From positions 585,327 through 649,326 of the forward strand of contig NZ_KB894491.1 in assembly GCF_000374485.1 (NCBI RefSeq): a stretch of DNA of 64,000 bases, given 5' to 3'. Positions 9,261-18,517 of this stretch are shown piece by piece; position 1 is the first letter of the stretch, and every line of letters starts with the position of its first letter. The translations under genes and the position numbers were made by a program. The notes beneath the pieces were generated by a model. The model had not been told where the DNA came from. It searched no databases and saw only the letters and a program-made list of their open reading frames with translations. This stretch comes from Algicola sagamiensis DSM 14643. Lineage in GTDB: Bacteria > Pseudomonadota > Gammaproteobacteria > Enterobacterales > Alteromonadaceae.

Positions 9261-10808
9261 ATGGAGAGCAACGTGCGCCGAGAACGTTTTTCAGAGAAAA
9301 TGTTTCGCTTGCTGGGGTGGGGTCACTGGTTTACGTTTTTTAATATTATTCTCGCCCTGCTCCTTTCAACTTACTATATCGCAACAGACCCACTACCCAG
9401 TACATTTCTTGGTGGGCTCTATAGTTTTGTCACCTTATTTGGTCATATCCCTTTTCTATTTTTTATTGGTTTTGTCCTAACCATATTTCCAATCAGTTTG
9501 ATATTTCCTTACCCAAGGCATATTCGAGGGATGGCTGCCTTGATTGCTGGTATTGGTATGTTTTCACTGATTGCGGATGCGATGACGTATAATCGATTCG
9601 GTTATCACTTAGGTTATGGCAGTCTTCAGCAATCTTTGGATATCATTGTTTCTTCGTTCCAGCGACATCCTGTCCAAGTTCCTGCTTATGTTATTTTCTT
9701 TATCTTAGGTATTTTGGCCTTCGAACTTGTGATCAGCAATTTCACCTGGCGCCACCTTATCGACTTACAAAGTAAAAAAATTGGTCGAAAAATCAGTTTC
9801 TTCTTCATCGCATGTTTCTGCACAAGCCAGCTTTTGCATATTTGGGGTGATGCAACACTCAATTTTGATATCACCAAGCAAAATAATATGCTGCCGCTTT
9901 CTTATCCAGCAACGGCAAAAACACTGCTTGCTAAGTATGACTTACTCGATAAAACGGCTTATGACGAAGAAAAAAGTAAATTACTGCTTCCTCAGCCAAT
10001 TTCCGAAGCCGACTTTCCTAAAGGATCAAACTTGTGCAAACAACATGAAGGTATGCAAAACGCGCATATTTTATTTGTTGAAGGAATTATTCCTGAACTT
10101 GCAAAAGAGAAGTTCAGCGTTAAAGCGCGACTTCTTGTTTCGCAAAGCGTCGACGAAACCATTAGTACCAGCTGGTTAGGTACCCCAATGCTGTATGAAT
10201 ACAGCCAATTGATTGCAACGCCAGATAAACCAAAATGGGTTGATGGACTCGGCTTGACCACCATATTTAATAATCAACACGGCGAAAAACAGATCAAACT
10301 CCAGGTGACCAAAGAAAATATAAACTTCTATTGGTTAACCCCAAGCCGCCTCATGGATCTACTCCAACAAATCCCACAGCACGATCGTGTCATGATGTTT
10401 AATGTTCAAAGCGAAAAGTCTACAACTGGATTTAATATACGCACCCTCTACGGTCGTGGTTTCCCTTCACCACATCATATTGTTTCAACCATTGATATCC
10501 TGCCTACACTGGTCGATGAACTGGATTGCCGTAGTGAAATCGCTTATTTTGTAGGTGAAAGCTGGTTGCATACAAGAAAAGACCACGTCATAGGTACATA
10601 TTTTAGCGATACGATCATCAGTGGACATAAAGATATCATCACCTCAATTTCAACACAGGGTGATGTTCGTCAGCTTTCGCTAAGGACAGGCCGTGTGTTG
10701 ACACAACCACCCGATATTCGAGCCGTCTTAAAAACGGCCAAGCAATTAACGAAGCTCAAGCCTAAAAATAGACAAAAAAAAGCTCAGCAGATTGCTGAGC
10801 CGGAATAA
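9261..10808 (+). CDS. yejM: YejM/PbgA-like inner membrane protein with a shortened periplasmic domain
   Basis: E. coli YejM (586 residues) senses periplasmic LPS and controls LpxC turnover through LapB. This 515-residue protein keeps the N-terminal half well: WGHWFTFFNIILALLLS, five membrane segments to about residue 195, HIWGDATLNFDIT and LPLSYPATAKTLL. The periplasmic sulfatase-like domain is clearly altered: where E. coli has the TVDGLN metal-site strand this protein reads FVEGII, and roughly 70-80 residues including the Ser/Thr nucleophile region are missing, while the end near SPHHIVSTIDILPTL still aligns. The last codons lie within a terminator for bfr on the opposite strand. Confidence 0.85.
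   Translation: MESNVRRERFSEKMFRLLGWGHWFTFFNIILALLLSTYYIATDPLPSTFLGGLYSFVTLFGHIPFLFFIGFVLTIFPISLIFPYPRHIRGMAALIAGIGMFSLIADAMTYNRFGYHLGYGSLQQSLDIIVSSFQRHPVQVPAYVIFFILGILAFELVISNFTWRHLIDLQSKKIGRKISFFFIACFCTSQLLHIWGDATLNFDITKQNNMLPLSYPATAKTLLAKYDLLDKTAYDEEKSKLLLPQPISEADFPKGSNLCKQHEGMQNAHILFVEGIIPELAKEKFSVKARLLVSQSVDETISTSWLGTPMLYEYSQLIATPDKPKWVDGLGLTTIFNNQHGEKQIKLQVTKENINFYWLTPSRLMDLLQQIPQHDRVMMFNVQSEKSTTGFNIRTLYGRGFPSPHHIVSTIDILPTLVDELDCRSEIAYFVGESWLHTRKDHVIGTYFSDTIISGHKDIITSISTQGDVRQLSLRTGRVLTQPPDIRAVLKTAKQLTKLKPKNRQKKAQQIAEPE
10774..10800 (-). terminator. Intrinsic terminator of bfr, inside the 3' end of yejM
   Basis: On the minus strand GCTCAGCA-atc-TGCTGAGC is an 8-bp stem with a 3-base loop followed by eight U. 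It lies 18 bases after the bfr stop and overlaps the last coding codons of the convergent yejM gene. Confidence 0.85.
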
Positions 10809-10817
10809 AACCAATAA

Positions 10818-11291
10818 CTAATCTGAAATAGTTTGGGATTGGATGTAATTTTCTAATCCCATTTTATCAATGAGTCCGAGCTGGGTTTCAAGCCAATCAA
10901 CATGCTCTTCTTCATTTTCTAAAATTTCCTCGAAGAGCTCTCGGCTGACATAATCTCGTACACTTTCACAATACTCAATTGCGTCTTTCAGGTCTGGAAT
11001 CGCCGTCATTTCAAGCTTTAAATCACATTCCAGCATCTCTTTCGTGTTTTCACCGATATAAAGTTTGCCGAGGTCTTGAAAATTAGGAAGCCCTTCTAAG
11101 AACAAGATCCGCTCTGTGAGTTTGTCGGCATGCTTCATTTCTTCGATAGACTCTTCATATTCCTTTTCTGCAATTGCTTTCAATCCCCAGTCTTTATACA
11201 TTCTTGCATGCAGAAAGTACTGGTTAATCGCAATCAACTCATTGCCAAGTGCTTTATTGAGATGCTCAATGACTTTTGGATCGCCTTTCAT
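10818..11291 (-). CDS. bfr: Bacterioferritin
   Basis: Haem-containing iron-storage shell protein, 157 residues. Seen: the ferroxidase ligands of [19 protein letters not shown] (with the haem-ligand Met) and [18 protein letters not shown], all in the expected order. The ATG giving [12 protein letters not shown] is chosen because GAGG precedes it at good spacing; an upstream in-frame codon adds six unlikely residues. The bfd gene lies 247 bases upstream on the same strand. Confidence 0.97.
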   Translation of the reverse strand: MKGDPKVIEHLNKALGNELIAINQYFLHARMYKDWGLKAIAEKEYEESIEEMKHADKLTERILFLEGLPNFQDLGKLYIGENTKEMLECDLKLEMTAIPDLKDAIEYCESVRDYVSRELFEEILENEEEHVDWLETQLGLIDKMGLENYIQSQTISD

Positions 11292-11538
11292 AATATTAAC
11301 CTCGCCCATTCACTGTTGCCCATTTCACGCCGCGGAAGCTCTCAGGCTGACAGGTATTGATGTTGTTTGATGCTCGGTGTAGGGCGAACAGTACAACGCA
11401 TCAGCAAGAGAAAATCAAAGTGATAGTATTGCATTTGATAATATAGTATTGGATGGAAGTTGATGAACGTCAAAGTCTAAGGCGAACTAGATCGCTCACC
11501 TGATATAAGGAAAGTCTTTGGGAAACGACTTGGGTTAT

Positions 11539-11757
11539 TTAAGCCGCTTCGTAAGCTAAGTCAGTGTTTGCTTTTTTGACCGATTGTTCGCCCTTCTCTT
11601 GAAAGTCATTGACCATTTGCGAAGCTTCAATGACACATTTGCCACATTGACTGCCCACGCCTAAACAGGATTTAATTTCTCTCATTGATGTACAGCCCGC
11701 TTCCATGGCTTTTTTAATCTGTCTATCCGTGACCGCTTTACAAATACAGACGTACAT
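11539..11757 (-). CDS. bfd: Bacterioferritin-associated ferredoxin
   Basis: 72-residue [2Fe-2S] protein that reduces the haem of bacterioferritin to release iron when iron is scarce. The four ligands are visible as C4-x-C6 and C38-x2-C41 (MYVCICKAVTD and GVGSQCGKC). It precedes bfr, with a Fur-like site upstream, consistent with induction under iron limitation. Confidence 0.95.
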   Translation of the reverse strand: MYVCICKAVTDRQIKKAMEAGCTSMREIKSCLGVGSQCGKCVIEASQMVNDFQEKGEQSVKKANTDLAYEAA

Positions 11758-11798
11758 AAAAAACTCACAATTTAGTATTAAGCGAAGCTTAATCTAAA

Positions 11799-11813
11799 TG
11801 AGAATACTTTTCA
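11799..11813. promoter_or_regulatory. Candidate Fur box upstream of bfd
   Basis: TGAGAAT-A-CTTTTCA matches the 7-1-7 Fur pattern TGATAAT-N-ATTATCA at 11 of 14 positions, about 42 bases before the bfd start codon. Fur control of bfd is known in relatives; the site here is inferred. Confidence 0.45.
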
Positions 11814-11939
11814 ATTTCAACTCGTGTATAAATCAAACGCGTCTGGCTATCCTATTCTTTCTTCATGGATTTTATTTTGTAAAAGAATCAGCCCGTTTCA
11901 TGACTTACTTTAGGAATAAACGAAAAGTAACAATATCAC

Positions 11940-12449
11940 CTATTTCAGATGTTGAATGAGCTGAGCCTCCCGCGAAGGCTTCATGCCTATCGCTCTCCCT
12001 TCTTCAATAGCAATTTGTTTATCTTTACCCTGCTGGATCTGATAGGCCGCCCAAAACATACCCACTCGATTCGCAGAAGCGCAGTGAATCAAAACAGGGT
12101 GATTCTTTTTATCTTCAATGATTATTTTAAATTGCTGAAAATCAGCTTTTGTTGGCCAGGCACTACTCACAGGGATATTCACATAAGTCAAACTATGTTT
12201 TCTTGCTAATGCCGCTTCATCCTTCGTCCCCTCACCTTCCGTACGCATATCAATAATGGTCTTGAAACCATGGTTTTTTAGCTCTTCGATCGCCCCTTCT
12301 TTTAATGTGCCAGAAGTTGCAATGCTTTGTGTATGGCGATGATAGTTAAAAATACTCTGGCTCACAACATCACCAAATGGGACCTGTTCTGTCGCATATG
12401 ATGAGGAATTAGCAAAAAGTAATAGGGAAAGGCATAGGATTTTTTTCAT
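11940..12449 (-). CDS. Secreted dual-specificity-type phosphatase (DUF442-like)
   Basis: 169 residues with a Sec signal peptide (MKKILCLSLLLFANSSSYA) and a cysteine-phosphatase active site HCASANRVG, fitting HCx5R, near residue 125. Upstream, GTLKEGAIEELKNHGFKTI and IDMRTEGEG are typical of the family of small beta-lactamase-hydrolase-like phosphatases. Likely periplasmic; substrate unknown. Flanked by bfd and a CPA2 antiporter, with no clear operon partner. Confidence 0.8.
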   Translation of the reverse strand: MKKILCLSLLLFANSSSYATEQVPFGDVVSQSIFNYHRHTQSIATSGTLKEGAIEELKNHGFKTIIDMRTEGEGTKDEAALARKHSLTYVNIPVSSAWPTKADFQQFKIIIEDKKNHPVLIHCASANRVGMFWAAYQIQQGKDKQIAIEEGRAIGMKPSREAQLIQHLK

Positions 12450-12471
12450 GATCCGTCTTCTATTTATTAGT

Positions 12472-12500
12472 GAATAGCGTTTTTTACTCGAATAGCGTTT
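12472..12500. repeat. 11-bp direct repeat, period 18
   Basis: GAATAGCGTTT occurs twice, 18 bases apart, between the secreted phosphatase gene and the antiporter gene. The second copy sits just after the antiporter promoter-distal end; it resembles the decayed remains of a short tandem duplication. Confidence 0.7.
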
Positions 12501-12514
12501 GAGTATACCTTGGG

Positions 12515-14488
12515 TTATTCGCTTCCTTCCAGCAAATAACGCTCTACGCGTTCAACTCGTCTAGGCTTGCCTTTGAGGATCAACGTATCTCGCTCCTCAA
12601 GAACCATTTCGTATGATGGGCTTGGCACTTCTGCCCCGTTTCTCCTCAAACCACTGATTTCAACGCGACGAGCCTCTAAGTTTAATGAACGAATAGTTTT
12701 GCCCACCCCAAAAGCATCTGAAGTTAATGTCACGGCGTGCAAATGTTCAAGACGGTCACGATCTTCTAAAGAGATTTCCGTATTTTCTCCAGGGTAAAAA
12801 CCATGCATAAAACCATAATGATTTTTTCTTTCCGTTTGCATTCGCCTTAAGATTCGAGAAACAGGAACGCCCGACATATAAAGCACATGGGAGACCAGCA
12901 TCAATGCGCCTTCTAGCGCTTCTGGGATCACCTGCTCCGCACCTGCTTCCTGTAATGTATCCATATGCTGATCTGTACTCGTTCTTACAACAATCCTTAC
13001 CGTTGGTGCCAATTCCTTCACTGCACTAATAATCGATTCAGACTTATGCGGATCTTTGAAGGTAATAATCACGAGACGTGCTCGCTCTACACAAGACAAA
13101 TGAAGAATTTCTTTTTGTCGGGCATGACCGAATATGACATCTTCCCCTGCCTGTTTTGCTTCTTCAACACGGAGTGGATCCAAGTCCAAAGCGACAAACG
13201 GGACCCCTTCTAATTTTAAAAAGCGACTGACCGTCTGCCCAACGCGACCAAACCCACAGATAATAACGTGGTTCGAATACAACGATGCTTTTTGTTGATC
13301 ATTTTGTACACCATGTGCCTCCACGAACGAAAACCACTCAAGAACAGTTTGGTGGTATTGGATCATAAATGGTGTTAAGGCCATTGAAAGGACACCAATC
13401 CCGATGAGTATTGAAGACATTTCAGCCGTCAGTAAGCCTTCGTTATTTGCCAGCGTCACAACAACAAACCCGAATTCGCCAACCTGGGAAAGAAAAATAG
13501 CACTCGCTAGCGCATCCTTTTTTGGCTGTTTTGCCCAGGCAATCAAAAAGTACAGGATCAAGATTTTGAGAATAATGACAACCACAAGCCCGATGACGAG
13601 CCAATACCACTGAGATATCAAGATATCGAGTTTCATTTGCATGCCAACGGATACAAAAAAGATCCCCATCAAGATATCTCGGAATGGACGAATATCGGCT
13701 TCTAACTGATGACGGTAGTTACTTTCGCTCAACATCATTCCCGCTAAAAACGAGCCAAGTGCCATCGACAATCCGAATAAGTGAGTTAACCCTGCTGCAA
13801 TCAGACAAACAAGGAGCGCTGTAAGAACAAATAATTCGTCGGTACGCGTTTGTGCAACTTCATTAAAGACCTTTGGCAGGATCCATTTCCCAGCAGCAAT
13901 CAACATAAAAAAGACACAGGCACCCTTAATGAGCGCAATCCCCAGCATCATCCAAAGCGTCTGCTCATGGGTACCACTGAGCATTGGTGTCACTATCAGT
14001 ATTGGGACAACTGCCAAATCTTGAAAAAGAAGCACACTAATCGCAAGCTGACCGCGCCTACCGTGGGTTAGTCCTTGCTCAGCAAGTTGCTTGATCACAA
14101 CAGCCGTTGATGAAAGTGCAAGTGTTGCACCGATGACAAATGCAGACTCTAAAGTGTTATCAAAAACCCAGGCTAGCCCAAAAAAGATGAGCATTGTCAT
14201 CACGACCTGCAATGAGCCAATGCCTAATACCCAATGTCGCATAGCAATCAGTTTTGGAAGAGAGAACTCTAAGCCAAGTGAAAATAGTAGGAAGACAATC
14301 CCTATTTCACCGACATAATGCATTTCCTCGACATTCGTCACTATCGCAATTCCAGAAGGACCGGCAATGATCCCAGCCGCTAAATAAGCGAGTACAGCAG
14401 GCATGTGGATGCGTTTAAACATCCAGACAATCGCAACAGCGACAGCAAGTAATGAGACAACTTCAGTGAATATGCTGGTATTTTCCAT
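12515..14488 (-). CDS. CPA2 family cation:proton antiporter with TrkA-N domain (Kef-type)
   Basis: 657-residue inner-membrane protein. The first 385 residues form about 12 membrane helices of the Na+/H+ exchanger fold (LAYLAAGIIAGPSG, LGLEFSLPKL, ALSSTAVV). Residues 405-525 are a TrkA-N/RCK nucleotide-binding domain (VIICGFGRVGQTVSRFLK, then LDLDP), followed by a TrkA-C domain at about 570-650. Kef-type proteins expel potassium for cytoplasmic acidification; whether this one is glutathione-gated cannot be told and no ancillary kefF/G gene is adjacent. Confidence 0.9.
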   Translation of the reverse strand: MENTSIFTEVVSLLAVAVAIVWMFKRIHMPAVLAYLAAGIIAGPSGIAIVTNVEEMHYVGEIGIVFLLFSLGLEFSLPKLIAMRHWVLGIGSLQVVMTMLIFFGLAWVFDNTLESAFVIGATLALSSTAVVIKQLAEQGLTHGRRGQLAISVLLFQDLAVVPILIVTPMLSGTHEQTLWMMLGIALIKGACVFFMLIAAGKWILPKVFNEVAQTRTDELFVLTALLVCLIAAGLTHLFGLSMALGSFLAGMMLSESNYRHQLEADIRPFRDILMGIFFVSVGMQMKLDILISQWYWLVIGLVVVIILKILILYFLIAWAKQPKKDALASAIFLSQVGEFGFVVVTLANNEGLLTAEMSSILIGIGVLSMALTPFMIQYHQTVLEWFSFVEAHGVQNDQQKASLYSNHVIICGFGRVGQTVSRFLKLEGVPFVALDLDPLRVEEAKQAGEDVIFGHARQKEILHLSCVERARLVIITFKDPHKSESIISAVKELAPTVRIVVRTSTDQHMDTLQEAGAEQVIPEALEGALMLVSHVLYMSGVPVSRILRRMQTERKNHYGFMHGFYPGENTEISLEDRDRLEHLHAVTLTSDAFGVGKTIRSLNLEARRVEISGLRRNGAEVPSPSYEMVLEERDTLILKGKPRRVERVERYLLEGSE

Positions 14489-14640
14489 TCAACCTCTAAT
14501 TGATGCGTGATGATTGACGTTTTTTTGGCATCAATAGAAAGTAAAGACAAAGAACTCCTCATCCTCAAGGAGTTATCTGTTTGGCATAAATAATGCTTTG
14601 GATTGATTGAACATTAATCTTTCATTCTTTGGAGGTCGTT

Positions 14641-15555
14641 ATGAATGCAATGCTCGCCTTTCAAACAAACGCACAGCACCTGACAAACAACGCGCTAGAT
14701 TTGCCGTTGCAAAGGCATTACCCATTCAATTATGACACTTTTATTCATCAGCCATTACTTCAACTTCTTCAGCAATTGCAAACCACTTTAGACATCCATC
14801 AACTCGTTACCATTTTCCGAAATGAAATGACAAAATTATTCCCACTGAGTCATCTTTTTATTCGAACAGAGCGCTATGAGTGGCACAAATCCCTCGACGA
14901 TATTACTTTGTACGAAGAAGAAATCATGATCGGTGATGAAAAAAATTCACTTGGCACAATTCTCTACGGATTTAGCCATATTCTCTCCAAAGCACAGATG
15001 AAACAACTAAAACTGATGCATCAAGTGCTGTTTTACCCTTTAAAAAATGCGCTTGCTTATTCGAATATGCAGGAATTGGCAATGGTCGACCCATTGACTG
15101 GGCTTGGAAACCGAAGCCAGTTTGAGAAGGAATACGCTGAGCGACAAGATCGTGCCGCACGATATGGACAACCATTTTCCATTTTGATGTTGGATCTAGA
15201 TAACTTTAAGCATGTGAACGACTGTTACGGCCATACGATTGGCGATGAAGTGTTGAATTTATTTGCCAATCTACTTCAACGCGCACTGAGAGCAACCGAT
15301 ACAGCATTTCGTTTTGGGGGCGATGAATTTCTTGTCCTTGCAGACACCAATAAAGAATCACCCACCGAATGTATCTGTGAGCGGATCCTTGCAGCAGCCA
15401 ATGAGCACCCAAGATTGAAAGATCTCGATGTCACTGTATCGATAGGCTCTGCCAATTGGTGCACTCATGATTGCGGTAAGCGCCTTCTCCAACGAAGTGA
15501 TGATGCGCTGTATACCGCGAAGTACAGTGGCAAAAATAGATATTATGTCAGCTAA
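14641..15555 (+). CDS. Diguanylate cyclase (GGDEF protein)
   Basis: Makes cyclic di-GMP from two GTP. The 304-residue soluble protein has a GGDEF domain from about residue 145 (MVDPLTGLGNR) with an intact active site FRFGGDEF, and an inhibitory I-site RATD exactly five residues before it. The N-terminal 140 residues are an unassigned, possibly GAF-like sensory region without membrane segments. The ATG after GGAGG is used; an in-frame start four codons earlier is less likely. Confidence 0.93.
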   Translation: MNAMLAFQTNAQHLTNNALDLPLQRHYPFNYDTFIHQPLLQLLQQLQTTLDIHQLVTIFRNEMTKLFPLSHLFIRTERYEWHKSLDDITLYEEEIMIGDEKNSLGTILYGFSHILSKAQMKQLKLMHQVLFYPLKNALAYSNMQELAMVDPLTGLGNRSQFEKEYAERQDRAARYGQPFSILMLDLDNFKHVNDCYGHTIGDEVLNLFANLLQRALRATDTAFRFGGDEFLVLADTNKESPTECICERILAAANEHPRLKDLDVTVSIGSANWCTHDCGKRLLQRSDDALYTAKYSGKNRYYVS

Positions 15556-15585
15556 AAACAATCTCTAGAAAAAACAATCTCTAGA
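15554..15585. repeat. Perfect 16-bp tandem duplication
   Basis: AAAAACAATCTCTAGA occurs twice head to tail, in the short gap between the stops of the convergent diguanylate cyclase and DUF924 genes. The second copy supplies the TAG stop codon of the DUF924 gene; the first contributes a further TAG. Confidence 0.95.
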
Positions 15586-16120
15586 ATGAAGACCCCGGTT
15601 GCTGCAAGAAGGTCAGCTCCTCTGATGTTGACTTTCGGCCCAGCCACTTGTTGCGATGAGGATAACGACCAAACCTGTTGATAATGTCTTGGTGCAATTT
15701 TTCGAAATGGAGTTGATTTTCCAAACCAAGAGATTCAAATAGTCGAACCGCTTCAACGTGTACTTTTTTAGATTCGCTATGCATGTAGGGCATATACAAA
15801 AAGGCACGCTCTGTCGGTGTTAACTTTAAATCATCTTCATTTCGGACAGCTTCTTGGGCAAGAACAAGTGCGATGCTGTCTGCTTCGAAAGCGCGTGCAT
15901 CATCTCGATAGATATTTCTAGAGAACTGGTCAAGAACAATGACTTCCGCTAATCGTCCTCTCGGGCTTTCTCGCCAATGTGAGAGTTCACCAGCTTTTGC
16001 TTGGGTGAGTACGGAAGCAAAATGATCACGGATCTTTTGATCAAATGTATCACTTTTTTGCCACCAGTCCGATTGCGAACATTCGTCAAACCAAAACGTT
16101 AAAATATCATCTTCATTCAT
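15581..16120 (-). CDS. DUF924 family protein
   Basis: 179-residue alpha-helical protein with family marks: ILTFWFDE opening, VIVLDQFSRNIYRD in the middle, and PTERAFLYMPYMHSES. The family is widespread but has no established function. Its start overlaps the tilS stop by four bases, so it is probably cotranslated with tilS. Confidence 0.88.
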   Translation of the reverse strand: MNEDDILTFWFDECSQSDWWQKSDTFDQKIRDHFASVLTQAKAGELSHWRESPRGRLAEVIVLDQFSRNIYRDDARAFEADSIALVLAQEAVRNEDDLKLTPTERAFLYMPYMHSESKKVHVEAVRLFESLGLENQLHFEKLHQDIINRFGRYPHRNKWLGRKSTSEELTFLQQPGSSF

Positions 16121-17496
16121 TCGCGACCTCTTATATCAGGTGTTTTGTCAGGTGAATGTGCTTTTGTCACGTGAATATAGTATTTCTTTTTAACATTGTT
16201 CCGATGAAAGCTGTTTTCAATCTGGCATTGAAAATGTCCATAAGCGCACTGTAAGACATTCTCAACAAAAAATAAGGGGATCCGAGGTCTTTCCCAAGGT
16301 GGCACAGATAGCTCCTTCCATATTTGTTTGAGCGTCTGAGAACGTTCACGGTACAAAGGCTTACATCTCTCTTGCATCCCCCCAAAGCGAAGCTCAATCT
16401 GATCAGCGCCTTCCGACATAATAAACCACTCGGAAGGTTCATATTCACTCAGCCTGACCGTTCCAACAGGTGTCGGTACATTCTGATCGATAACAAGCGT
16501 GACTGAGTCGGAAAAAGCTTGAACATCCTGTGCACTCAAGAGGTAAAGCCTTCCGGAAAAACGTCTGATTTGATATCCCTGAATTTTCACCGATGCTTGT
16601 GCATCCGCCTTTGAGGCAATGATATTTCGCTCAATTTCCTGAATTTGCGAAAATGATGGATAACACGCAACGCTCTTCTTCACCCACTCCCGCAATACAT
16701 TATGAAACCTAGCGGTTGATAATTGCTCTCTCGCATCCAAATTTAAGCAATGCTCTGCATCTTTCCAGATTTTCAGGTCGGATTGCGTGACTTCATCAAT
16801 AATGGATTGTTGTGTTTGCAAGATGTCAATCGAGCGCCCCCAAGCGGAAGCAAGTCCAGGCCAGCGCTCTTGAAGTACTGGCAAAACCTGATGTCGAATA
16901 AAGTTTCTATCAAACGTCTCATCCTGATTGCTTTCATCTTCAACCCATGACCACCCTTCTTCCTGCGCTGTTTGTAAAATCGTCTTTCGCTCTATCCTGA
17001 GCAATGGCCGGAATAAATACCTGTCACCTTGCCAAGGTGCCAACGTCGACATACACGTCAACCCTTGAAGGCCAGAGCCTCGTTTTAAATGAAGCAGAAA
17101 AGTTTCCATTTGATCCGTGAGGTGATGCCCTGTCACCAGGATATCACCTGCACAAGTCAGTCGTTCAAGTGCAGCATATCGCGCTTCTCTTGCCACAGCT
17201 TCCAGGCTTTGCCTGGGTTGTCGATTGAGCTGAACCGATTCAACCTGAAGTGAAATACCGAGCGAGTCACACAAAACCTGGCATAAATCACGCCAAGAAA
17301 GCGCATTCGGACTCAATCCATGATTGATATGAATTGCACGCAAATGAAAAGGATAAAATGACCTGAGGTGATGGAATAAATATAAAAGGCAGACGGAATC
17401 CAGGCCACCACTCAGCCCAACTACAAACCTAACTTTGTCGAGGTCAGGAAAGCTTGCAAATTGCTGTTCCAGATGTTTTAACAGAGTTGAAAACAT
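16117..17496 (-). CDS. tilS: tRNA(Ile)-lysidine synthase
   Basis: Modifies C34 of the CAU tRNA-Ile to lysidine, so that it reads AUA. N-type ATP pyrophosphatase domain with the P-loop SGGLDS at residues 29-34, HINHGLS, and the C-terminal TilS domain (FGGMQERCKPL, PPWERPRIPLFF). 459 residues from the ATG of MFSTLLKHL. An upstream in-frame start would run through the accA terminator and is rejected. Translation begins only 10 bases after that terminator, so tilS depends on read-through or on a promoter inside accA. Confidence 0.93.
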   Translation of the reverse strand: MFSTLLKHLEQQFASFPDLDKVRFVVGLSGGLDSVCLLYLFHHLRSFYPFHLRAIHINHGLSPNALSWRDLCQVLCDSLGISLQVESVQLNRQPRQSLEAVAREARYAALERLTCAGDILVTGHHLTDQMETFLLHLKRGSGLQGLTCMSTLAPWQGDRYLFRPLLRIERKTILQTAQEEGWSWVEDESNQDETFDRNFIRHQVLPVLQERWPGLASAWGRSIDILQTQQSIIDEVTQSDLKIWKDAEHCLNLDAREQLSTARFHNVLREWVKKSVACYPSFSQIQEIERNIIASKADAQASVKIQGYQIRRFSGRLYLLSAQDVQAFSDSVTLVIDQNVPTPVGTVRLSEYEPSEWFIMSEGADQIELRFGGMQERCKPLYRERSQTLKQIWKELSVPPWERPRIPLFFVENVLQCAYGHFQCQIENSFHRNNVKKKYYIHVTKAHSPDKTPDIRGRE

Positions 17497-17505
17497 AGCA
17501 GTTAG

Positions 17506-17531
17506 AAAAAAACCGCCAACGGCGGTTTTTT
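17506..17531. terminator. Intrinsic terminator between accA and tilS
   Basis: CCGCC-aac-GGCGG with six or seven A before it and six T after it, so it can act in both directions. It begins just past the accA stop; tilS starts immediately downstream. Confidence 0.85.
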
Positions 17532-17534
17532 CGA

Positions 17535-18491
17535 TTAACAATATCCGTAGGACATCAACTTCTGGTAACGCGCCTCAATCAGCTCATCTGGCTTCATGGT
17601 TTGCAGAACTGCGAGTTGATCCATAATTTTTTGCTTAATACCCTTTGCTGCGTCTGCTGGGCTTCGGTGTGCACCACCAATTGGCTCTTCGATAATATCA
17701 TCGATGAGATCCAGTGACTTAACACGCTCTGCTGTCACACCCATTGCTTCCGCAGCAGCAGCAGCGTATTCAGCAGATTGCCATAAAATCGATGCACAGC
17801 CTTCTGGTGAAATGACAGAGTAGATGCTGTATTGAAGCATGTTCACTCTATCACCCACACCGATTGCCAGTGCACCACCAGAACCACCTTCACCGATGAT
17901 AGTACAAATGATTGGAACTTGTAGACGAGACATGACCAATAGGTTCTTCGCAATTGCTTCTGACTGACCACGTTCTTCCGCACCAAGCCCCGGGTAGGCG
18001 CCTGCCGTATCAATAAATGTCAGAATTGGCATTTTGAAACGCTCAGCCATTTCCATCAGACGCAGTGCTTTGCGATATCCTTCTGGTTTTGGCATCCCAA
18101 AATTCCGGCGGACTTTTTCTGCTGTATCCCTGCCTTTTTGTTGACCAATAATCATCACAGGCTGATCATTTAAGCGAGCAGTGCCCCCAATAATTGCAGC
18201 ATCGTCCGCAAAAGCACGATCACCACAAAGTTCATCAAAGTCCGTGAATATTTCTTTTATATAATCTGTTGTATGCGGACGTAGAGGATGACGCGCAAGC
18301 TGCGCAACCTGTGAGGCTGACAGCTCAGAGAAAATACTTCGGGTCATTTCGAGACTTTTTTCTCTTAAGTTTGCGATCTCCTCTTCCATACTCAAATCAA
18401 GGCCCGCACCTTGATTGACACGACGCAAACCATCTATTTTCTCATCAAATTCCGCGATTTTCTTTTCAAAGTCGAGATAATTCAAACTCAT
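17535..18491 (-). CDS. accA: Acetyl-CoA carboxylase carboxyltransferase subunit alpha
   Basis: With AccD transfers carboxyl from biotin to acetyl-CoA, the first committed step of fatty-acid synthesis. 318 residues, normal length, with [19 protein letters not shown] opening, [44 protein letters not shown] and [12 protein letters not shown], all family signatures of the crotonase-type fold. Follows dnaE by 26 bases. Confidence 0.98.
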   Translation of the reverse strand: MSLNYLDFEKKIAEFDEKIDGLRRVNQGAGLDLSMEEEIANLREKSLEMTRSIFSELSASQVAQLARHPLRPHTTDYIKEIFTDFDELCGDRAFADDAAIIGGTARLNDQPVMIIGQQKGRDTAEKVRRNFGMPKPEGYRKALRLMEMAERFKMPILTFIDTAGAYPGLGAEERGQSEAIAKNLLVMSRLQVPIICTIIGEGGSGGALAIGVGDRVNMLQYSIYSVISPEGCASILWQSAEYAAAAAEAMGVTAERVKSLDLIDDIIEEPIGGAHRSPADAAKGIKQKIMDQLAVLQTMKPDELIEARYQKLMSYGYC

Positions 18492-18517
18492 TGCTCGAGT
18501 TTACCTTTTGATATTTA

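Noticed and set aside
11400..11455. GATAAT-like repeats upstream of bfr as a second Fur box
   Set aside because: Only one half-site fits; the match is too weak in AT-rich DNA.
14553..14574. 7-bp hairpin (AACTCCT/AGGAGTT) between the antiporter and diguanylate cyclase genes
   Set aside because: Short stem, no U-run and placed between divergent genes; not enough to call a terminator or operator.
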